Of a stretch of DNA of 64,000 bases, positions 57,418 through 64,000 are shown piece after piece. The stretch's first letter is position 1; each line of letters begins with the position of its first letter. Below the pieces are notes generated by a model, which saw nothing but the letters and a program-made list of their open reading frames with translations, did no database searches and was not told where the DNA came from. The DNA comes from Dermanyssus gallinae (taxonomy: Eukaryota > Arthropoda > Arachnida > Mesostigmata > Dermanyssidae): contig QVRM01004003.1 in assembly GCA_003439945.1 (NCBI GenBank), forward strand, positions 881,501 through 945,500, read 5' to 3'. The translations under genes were made by a program, and so were the position numbers.

Positions 57418-58118
57418 CATCATCGTATTTATTTCACTCATATTGGGTATGCATATAACATGAACAATTATACATATTATACAATTATACACTCAGCTGC
57501 TCACGGCATGTTATTCGAGAGAGGCAGTGCAGTGATCTTTTCGCAAGGACCAGGCAGGCATATGCATGAAACTTCGTACACGCCTGAGAGCGCAGTCGAC
57601 AGACGCACTCGGTGTACTCTTCGTGGAAGCTCGTATTCGAACAAACCAGGTGATGATAGCCATGAACTATGTATCCGGTATAGACGTGACGATTGTCACA
57701 CGCAAGACCAGACCAGAGGTGAGAGGCCCTGAAAACATACAGGTCTCCGACCTCTCGTCGGACTTGTTTAACCTTATTTTCCCATTCCGAGATAAAGCTC
57801 TCAAATGGTACTGTACGCGGCGTCTTCAACCTCAATCGAATCATCTCAGCAACTGGTGCACAGCCGGACATTAGGTACACAAAGCGGCTCCTTGCCCGCA
57901 TTGACAGACAAAGTACTCGCTTCATGTACATTGTAAAACACCTTTCAAGCAAACCAAAGTTTGCCCGAGTGAGGTGTTTCCATGCTCTGTCAAGACTATA
58001 CATCAGCGCCGGAACAACCTTGAGGTAGAAAAGCGCCACTGCCGTCGGGACGAACAGTCGCCGGACATCGCCTATTTCTCCAAAAAGAGAAATTTGGGCT
58101 GTGCGCGCTGTCTCGACT
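57418..58118 (-). mobile_element. LINE-B 3' fragment, right arm
   Basis: 701 bases, the same length as the left copy. It is flanked by AGTGCTTAAAACAAT at 57,403-57,417 and 58,119-58,133. The 184-codon C-terminal frame is open (57,485-58,039). Confidence 0.85.
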
Positions 58119-58377
58119 AGTGCTTAAAACAATACGTTAAGTATACTGTGCCTTTTTTGTATAACATAATGAGAGGAGACGGAGAGTTTAAAAGTCATAT
58201 AGATGCAATCTTAGTCTTGGTTTTCGCCCAAATAAATAACAATTAATTTATTTTGTATGTGCTCATTTGGCTATTTCCCACGCAATACTGACTAATTATA
58301 TCGATCTCGTTGTAATTTCTCTGTTAGATAGACTTCGTGTGTATTTTGTGATGACAAAGAACTGCCTAACGATCTAG

Positions 58378-61300
58378 AAACTGAAAACCCGGTATGACCA
58401 CTACAGCTCCTTCTATGTCGAGGTCCCCGACTCGGACACCGACAAAATGTTCGATCAACACATTTGGAATGAGGGGGCCGTAATCAAAGTCTTCAATGAC
58501 AGGGTGAGGGACACAGATGTCATCGAATGTCGCACTTCCGATTGACCCGCGTCTCGCAATCGATACCGAACCTGGACCGGACCCATCCTATACTAGGGAC
58601 CGTAAAATAAAATCACTCTTTCTAAACTCTCGATCGGCCGCCAAACCGGGGGCGCTTGATGCCATTCTCGCGCATTGTGCCTCGCAAAACATTGATCTGC
58701 TTCTTCTCTGCGAGACCTGGTTTGACGTTTGAATCTCTGATGCTGAACTCTCCTTTAATAATCGTTACCAGGTATTTCGCCTCGACAGACCGTCACGCGG
58801 TGGGGGCGTCTGCATTCTCGTCAGCAATCACCTGAACGCCGTCAGTGTAAAACAAGATCTTGTTGGTGAGCATGTGGCACTCGATCTTCTAAGTAATAAC
58901 AACAAAATTCGCGTCATCTGTTTCTATGTTACCAATGCTGGTGACTCCGCTGCTCGTCTCGCCCGTATACGGGACACATGTGCGGCCATAGACTTCTACT
59001 GTACTGTCGACGCTCCAATCGTTCTTGTCGGAGACTTCAACCTGCCGCGGATAAACTGGTCTGTTCCGGCTCCCAACGACTCCACGACGAAAGAGAGTGT
59101 CTTTGCCGACTGTTGTGACGACAATGGGCTACTTCAGCCCATTTCTTTTCCCACACACAAAGCTGGTGCTACGCTAGATCTGCTCTTCTCCACCGACCCC
59201 GATATCATAGGAAATCTTGCACCTGTCGACCCTCCTGTGGACTCAGATCACAAAGCAATTAGCTTTGATATCGATCTGGAAAACACCGACTTCTCATCCA
59301 ACTGCATCCGTCTCAGTTACACGCCGTCAGTGTAAAACAAGATCTTGTTGGTGAGCATGTGGCACTCGATCTTCTAAGTAATAACAACAAAATTCGCGTC
59401 ATCTGTTTCTATGTTACCAATGCTGGTGACTCCGCTGCTCGTCTCGCCCGTATACGGGACACATGTGCGGCCATAGACTTCTACTGTACTGTCGACGCTC
59501 CAATCGTTCTTGTCGGAGACTTCAACCTGCCGCGGATAAACTGGTCTGTTCCGGTTCCCAACGACTCCACGACGAAAGAGAGTGTCTTTGCCGACTGTTG
59601 TGACGACAATGGGCTACTTCAGCCCATTTCTTTTCCCACACACAAAGCTGGTGCTACGCTAGATCTGCTCTTCTCCACCGACCCCGATATCATAGGAAAT
59701 CTTGCACCTGTCGACCCTCCTGTGGACTCAGATCACAAAGCAATTAGCTTTGATATCGCTCTGGAAAACACCGACTTCTCATCCGACTGCATCCGTCTCA
59801 GTTACAAACAGATGGACGAAGTCAACATTGCTGCCCATCTGAACGCTATAGACTGGAGTGCCTTTTTCCGTGACTGCGACGGGGTGAACACGATGTATGA
59901 GAAATTCTGTGACTGCTGCAATTTCCTGATCAACGAGTTTACACCCAGACTTGATGCTAACGCTCAATGGCGCAACCTTCGCGACTACGTCCCCCTCTTG
60001 GAGAATCTCGTCTCTTCGTCCCCGAGCATTGCTCTTCATCAAAAACTGATGAAGGCAACAAGGCGACTACGCTCGCTAACCGAACTGAACCTGAATCACA
60101 ACGATGGCAGAGTTTTCTTTCGTTATGTGAACGCGCGGCTAAAGGATACTGGGTCTCTACCCTCTCTGCAATCTGTCAACGTTACTGCTACCAAGCCGGA
60201 AGAAAAAGCCAGTTTGTCTCTGTTTCGTGACTCACAAGGCGCGTCCACATCACCGACGTCTTCTAACACACATCGTGACAGGCTCAGCCACTCCACATCT
60301 CCCATCCAAGACTCGCCGCTGCTTTTCTCGGAAAAAGAAATTTACAAAGTGCTCTCTCATCTGAAAGGGAAATGCAGCCACACTCCCGATGGCATTCCAC
60401 CGATCTTCTACAAGAAGTTTGCCATTTTTCTCGCCGAGCCTCTGAAACTGCTATTTGAACGCTCATACAATGATGGTCAAGTACCCAACCCCTTCCGCGA
60501 ATCGATAGTGACGGCTATACACAAAAAAGGCTCCAAAATGGATGTCTGCAACTATCGGCCGGTCTCTCAATGTTCCATCGCGTGCACCGTCTTCAGAAAG
60601 CTCGCGGTTGCGCACTTGGTTCGTCACCTCACCCGTAACTTTCTCCTCGATCCTGCCCAGCACGGCTACGTCGCACATCGCTCGACGTGCACCCAACTAC
60701 TGGAAATGACACAAGACTGGGCCATGAATATGAATCACAACGTCAACTTCCACTGTATATATTTTGACCAGAAGAGTGCATTCGACAGGGTTGAACACGA
60801 TATTTTCATCAAGAAGTTGGTCTCGCTTGGAATCCACGCTTCCACTGTTCGATGGTTCAAAGCCTACCTATCCGGCCGCTCGTATCGCGTCAAGGTTGAC
60901 AACGTCCTCAGTCGACCCTGGCCTGCCCCGTCGGGTGTCCCTCAGGGCGGATGCGCGTCTCCTCTGCTGTACGCCATTTTTATTTCTGATATCGGCCGGC
61001 ATGTCCCTCCTGGGGTGAAGTACCTAGAGTACGCCGACGACCTCAAGCTCTACTGCCCTGTGAATGACAGCACCTCGCACGCTCGGCTGCAAAGGGCTGT
61101 TGACGGAATCGCCCGTTGGTGTGTCGAGAACGGAATGATTCTCTCGGCTCAGAAATGTGTTGTTCTGAAGCGTGGGTCGACTGATTTTGACTATGAGATC
61201 AATGGGACCGTTCTCCCCACGCTTCCCGTCACGAGAGACTTAGGTATACAGGTCACCGCTAACCTAACTTTTAAGGGGCACGTGCACCAGCTGGTGAAAT

Positions 61301-61818
61301 CCTCTGCAATACTTGTAAATATGTTGTTTCGTTGTTTTATTGTCAGGGATCCCGTTGTATATATAAAGATGTACAAAGCCATAGTTCTCTCAAGACTAAT
61401 GTACTGCTCCCCGGTGTGGGAACCATACCAAAAAGGTTTCCTCAATAAGCTTGAGGGCGTCCAACGCAAATTTTTAAGGCGATTAAGATGGCGGTGCAAC
61501 CTCGACAGGGATGCGATCGCCCTACCGCCAATCTCCGCCCTGTTTGTAAAACAAAATGTCTCTGCCCTCCGCATACTTCAAAGGGCAGGAATGATTGACA
61601 AATTTTTTGACATCTACTCCAACAGCCTACGTAGTGGTCACACTATTGTGCCAAAGGACACCGCTCGCACTGAGCGTATTAATAATATATTTGCCTGGCG
61701 AATAGCTCGAATGTACCAATCCAAGCAGTTATCGCCGGAACAATTTGGTGTATCTTTATTGTTGTAACCTGTATCAACCCCTTTTAAAAAAGGCGCTATT
61801 GAATTAAAAAAAAGAACG
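58378..61818 (+). mobile_element. LINE-A non-LTR retrotransposon, right arm
   Basis: Orthologous to 12,019-14,996. It begins in ORF1 (58,381-58,545; YSSFYVEVPDSDTDKMF to ECRTSD, stop) and ends with an A-rich tail near 61,805-61,814. A direct duplication of about 477 bases (58,858-59,335 repeated from 59,343) covers part of the endonuclease and is absent from U2. A TGA at 58,730-58,732 replaces the Trp codon of FDVW. Confidence 0.9.
59359..61767 (+). CDS. LINE-A ORF2, 802-codon open frame lacking the endonuclease start
   Basis: The longest frame in the window. It starts within the endonuclease domain at a GTG. It contains GDFN at about residue 53, the SDHKAISFDI catalytic segment near 120, reverse transcriptase motif A (FDQKSAFDRVEHD, about 469-481), motif B (SGVPQGGCASPLLYAIF) and YADD at 558-561, then MTRDLGIQVTANLTF-like motif E. 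The reverse transcriptase looks intact, including the position that is a stop in U2. A six-residue deletion (LAQHFS) lies between endonuclease and reverse transcriptase. Loss of the N-terminal endonuclease makes autonomous activity unlikely. Confidence 0.88.
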   Translation: MALDLLSNNNKIRVICFYVTNAGDSAARLARIRDTCAAIDFYCTVDAPIVLVGDFNLPRINWSVPVPNDSTTKESVFADCCDDNGLLQPISFPTHKAGATLDLLFSTDPDIIGNLAPVDPPVDSDHKAISFDIALENTDFSSDCIRLSYKQMDEVNIAAHLNAIDWSAFFRDCDGVNTMYEKFCDCCNFLINEFTPRLDANAQWRNLRDYVPLLENLVSSSPSIALHQKLMKATRRLRSLTELNLNHNDGRVFFRYVNARLKDTGSLPSLQSVNVTATKPEEKASLSLFRDSQGASTSPTSSNTHRDRLSHSTSPIQDSPLLFSEKEIYKVLSHLKGKCSHTPDGIPPIFYKKFAIFLAEPLKLLFERSYNDGQVPNPFRESIVTAIHKKGSKMDVCNYRPVSQCSIACTVFRKLAVAHLVRHLTRNFLLDPAQHGYVAHRSTCTQLLEMTQDWAMNMNHNVNFHCIYFDQKSAFDRVEHDIFIKKLVSLGIHASTVRWFKAYLSGRSYRVKVDNVLSRPWPAPSGVPQGGCASPLLYAIFISDIGRHVPPGVKYLEYADDLKLYCPVNDSTSHARLQRAVDGIARWCVENGMILSAQKCVVLKRGSTDFDYEINGTVLPTLPVTRDLGIQVTANLTFKGHVHQLVKSSAILVNMLFRCFIVRDPVVYIKMYKAIVLSRLMYCSPVWEPYQKGFLNKLEGVQRKFLRRLRWRCNLDRDAIALPPISALFVKQNVSALRILQRAGMIDKFFDIYSNSLRSGHTIVPKDTARTERINNIFAWRIARMYQSKQLSPEQFGVSLLL

Positions 61819-62084
61819 TCTACGCTGACGTTACGCTTTGCCACTGCATAACTGTACGAAGAAGGAAAAACTCAATTAACAATCTTTTTTTCTGACTAAC
61901 CACAGTACAGCCAATCCCGGTGTCTGTCGAGCAGCTCCACCACAAAGGTCTTAAGAACATACTCTATTTGATAATTTGAAATTGTACGTGTTTTAAGAGG
62001 TAGGGCTCTAAAACTACGATGCACATACCGATAGATGTACGTTGTAGGGTCTTTCACTACGAAGCAACGGACGATGGTGAGAAC

Positions 62085-62480
62085 GGTTAACCTATTAAAC
62101 CCGAATTCCTACCTTGTGAAAAAGTATGAAAAAGAAGCGCATGCATAAAAGCTGTATGGGAGTCTGCTTGTAATAGAGAAAGTGATTGCTGTTGGCTATC
62201 ACAAAATATAAGTACGAACAACAACCCTACGGAAACTTTCTTAAAACAAGTTAAAAAACAGACATAATATCGCCTAACTAAAGAACTCCTCTTGATGTCT
62301 AAAGTGGTTTGCGGGTGCTCTAAGTTTGAACGGGTCATTGATGTTAACCATGTGTCGATCATGCTCCAGCAGCTGAAGATAACCATTTAATGCCACACGT
62401 AGCCTTAAGCACGCTATTTTAAATAGACAGAATACAAGAATATTATATTCACGTACAAGTAAAGCAGATACCTTTAGTAT
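62085..62480 (-). pseudogene. Degenerate LINE 3' end, right-arm copy of the U2 relic
   Basis: Reverse counterpart of 11,250-11,735, slightly shorter because of a deletion near 62,420. Confidence 0.5.
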
Positions 62481-62949
62481 AGAGTTCCGTCAAACTGCTA
62501 CAACAACCGATATCGAATTCGCAAAACCCTTGCCAGGTTAGACCTGAATTCTTGAAAATATGCATGTGCATATAAGGCACGACACATATACAGTGGTGCG
62601 TATACACCCAGCAGGTCAATAAATGGAGACAGCCACACGCCATGGTTACGTTTCCTGGTAAGCCACGACGTAAAGTAACGACGCACGTGAGAACACTTAT
62701 ACGGCAGTACGTTAGCGGGAAGGCTTATCAGGGTGAGCTGATGTCGATAGACAGAGTGGACGGCTAAAAGGGAATACTTTTGCCTGTGCGTCGATTAGGC
62801 TGGTTGCGAGCTCAAGCAGAACGTGTAAGACAAGACGGCAGTGAGCTGATGTGCCGCAGGTTTTCGTCCGTAAACGGGAGTCTGTCGATTGTCGAACAAG
62901 CGTCAGCCTCATCAATAAAATTTACTGTTTTCCTTGAAATTATAGTACA

Positions 62950-63245
62950 TCCTTTAGGTTTGCTTTAAATCGTAAACACCAAAGCTGAAAAACTCTATTG
63001 TCTTGTTAGTGTTGAACATTCCGAACACAGCCTCGTAGACTTCAATATTTAGCTTTTCACTTGGGCTAATGGATGACAACGGATTTATTTGCAGAGCACC
63101 AAGATCAGAGCGTTGGGTGTCTCTGGGCAGTCGGTCATTTGAAAAAGCAGCAGGCATTGTGGAGAAGTGGCGCGCCTACGCAAAGCGCTGATAGGCCGTC
63201 ACTCTTTAGGTTAATTGAAATGCAGCAGCCAAGCTTATTATATAT
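62950..63245. repeat. Conserved 300-base block, copy 5 of 5
   Basis: This copy is closest to 280-560 and not to 10,440-10,742, which shows that the right arm jumps from the window-start equivalent directly into the U2 equivalent. Confidence 0.7.
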
Positions 63246-63515
63246 TAGAATAAAGTTTTGAACGTAACGTGCTTGTAGCGAACAACACAAATGTAAATGA
63301 CTTGTGACTAGCCTCTTGGAGCAGACTGAACAGGCACAGTATGCAAAACGTGACTATCCGCACCTATCATTTGAATTCGGTCGAGGTTGACTGAGGAAGT
63401 AAGAACAAAATGTATTGTGATATTGCCGTGGCTCACCTAAGGACTGTCAAAGCTAATAAGATATGGGGACGGTGACCGCGCACCGAACCCAGGCCGATCG
63501 GTCAATGCTTTGGGC

Positions 63516-64000
63516 CTCGTCAACCTAAGAGTGTCGGGATGCCTGCTGCCTTGGCTTAATAGACAAAATTAAATGAGAGTCTCCATAACCAGCGGAATCA
63601 ATGAAAATGGCGCGCTCATAGCCAATGACAAGGTGACCCGACATTTCCAAGGCCGCATTTGTTCGTATTCCTCGCTGTTGATCCCAAGAGTATCCAAAGA
63701 AGCTTACTACTACAGCTGGCGGTCTTCCGGCGTGAAGACATTTGCTAACGACAGCCCTTCGGTTGTATCCTGCAATATTGACAAATATTAATGTTTGTCA
63801 AGATTTGCGAATGTGCGTTAATACTAGTATTAGTAAATAAAAATATAAAGTAACAAAGACGTGTATAGACAGTGGGGTATATTGGTGCGTATAAGGTGTG
63901 TTTGAAGCTATCGAGGTAGAGATATAAAACACCGAGAAGCGCATTTTGTAGGTGTGCTACGATGCTTAGATCTACCGCCCAAAAAATTCATAGAAATCGG
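63516..64000. other. Flank beyond the comparable palindrome
   Basis: No counterpart can exist inside the window because the left arm reaches base 1. A plus-strand frame from ATG at 63,573 to 63,791 (72 codons; HFQGRICSYSSLLIPRVS, ending SCNIDKY) is followed by AATAAA at about 63,836. It could be a terminal exon, but I recognise no family and give it low weight. Confidence 0.3.

Larger units (their letters stand above)
44908..63515. repeat. Right outer arm of window-scale inverted repeat
   Basis: Reverse-complement counterpart of 1-27,980. Going inward from 63,515 it first matches left bases 1 to about 600. It then jumps to the U2 start near 10,780 and follows U2 and U3 to about 27,980, so the equivalent of U1 is missing. 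Aligned segments differ by scattered substitutions and small indels. For example, the 184-codon LINE-B frames at 15,336-15,890 and 57,485-58,039 differ at about seven residues. The arms are therefore not identical copies. Confidence 0.9.

Overview
The window looks like repeat-rich nuclear DNA of an animal, most likely an arthropod and possibly a chelicerate; I cannot name the species. Reasons: GT-AG introns with consistent phases, a U1 snRNA-like sequence, tRNA-derived SINEs, several non-LTR retrotransposons (LINEs), Tc1/mariner-type DNA transposons and very long (TA)n tracts. There is no sign of bacterial or organelle gene organisation.

The dominant feature is a window-scale imperfect palindrome. 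The first base pairs with about 63,515. The outer arms are about 1-27,980 (left) and 44,908-63,515 (right). After a non-homologous stretch on each side, inner arms follow at about 30,300-36,470 and 39,810-42,550, around a 3.3 kb spacer centred near 38,140. The left outer arm is also a direct tandem array: U1 (about 590-10,764), U2 (about 10,765-24,800) and a partial U3 (about 24,800-29,630). The right arm carries only one full unit plus the U3 equivalent, so it lacks about 10 kb of U1.

Each full unit holds old LINE pieces, a relic of a small secreted-protein gene, LINE-C remnants, and a block bounded by ends of one mariner-like transposon (called MarA here). Inside that block lie three phase-1-compatible exons of a chromodomain gene, ending in an HP1-type chromodomain. 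The U1 and right-arm copies are open; the U2 copy has a nonsense codon. U2 and the right arm also share three insertions absent from U1: LINE-A, LINE-B and a SINE.

At the inner end of each outer arm is a U1 snRNA-like gene (27,257 + and 45,740 -) and a tRNA-like SINE head. The inner arms carry the best protein-coding genes: a divergent pair of four-exon genes (30,553-36,171 - and 40,079-42,310 +). Each is 417 coding bases and predicts a 138-residue secreted protein with six cysteines. The left copy hosts an apparently intact Tc1-type transposon in intron 3 and a LINE in intron 1. Broken copies of this gene recur in the spacer and in every unit.

The rest is mostly degenerate transposable-element sequence. 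Functional roles of the chromodomain and six-cysteine genes are unknown; what is visible is that both were multiplied by the same tandem and inverted duplications.
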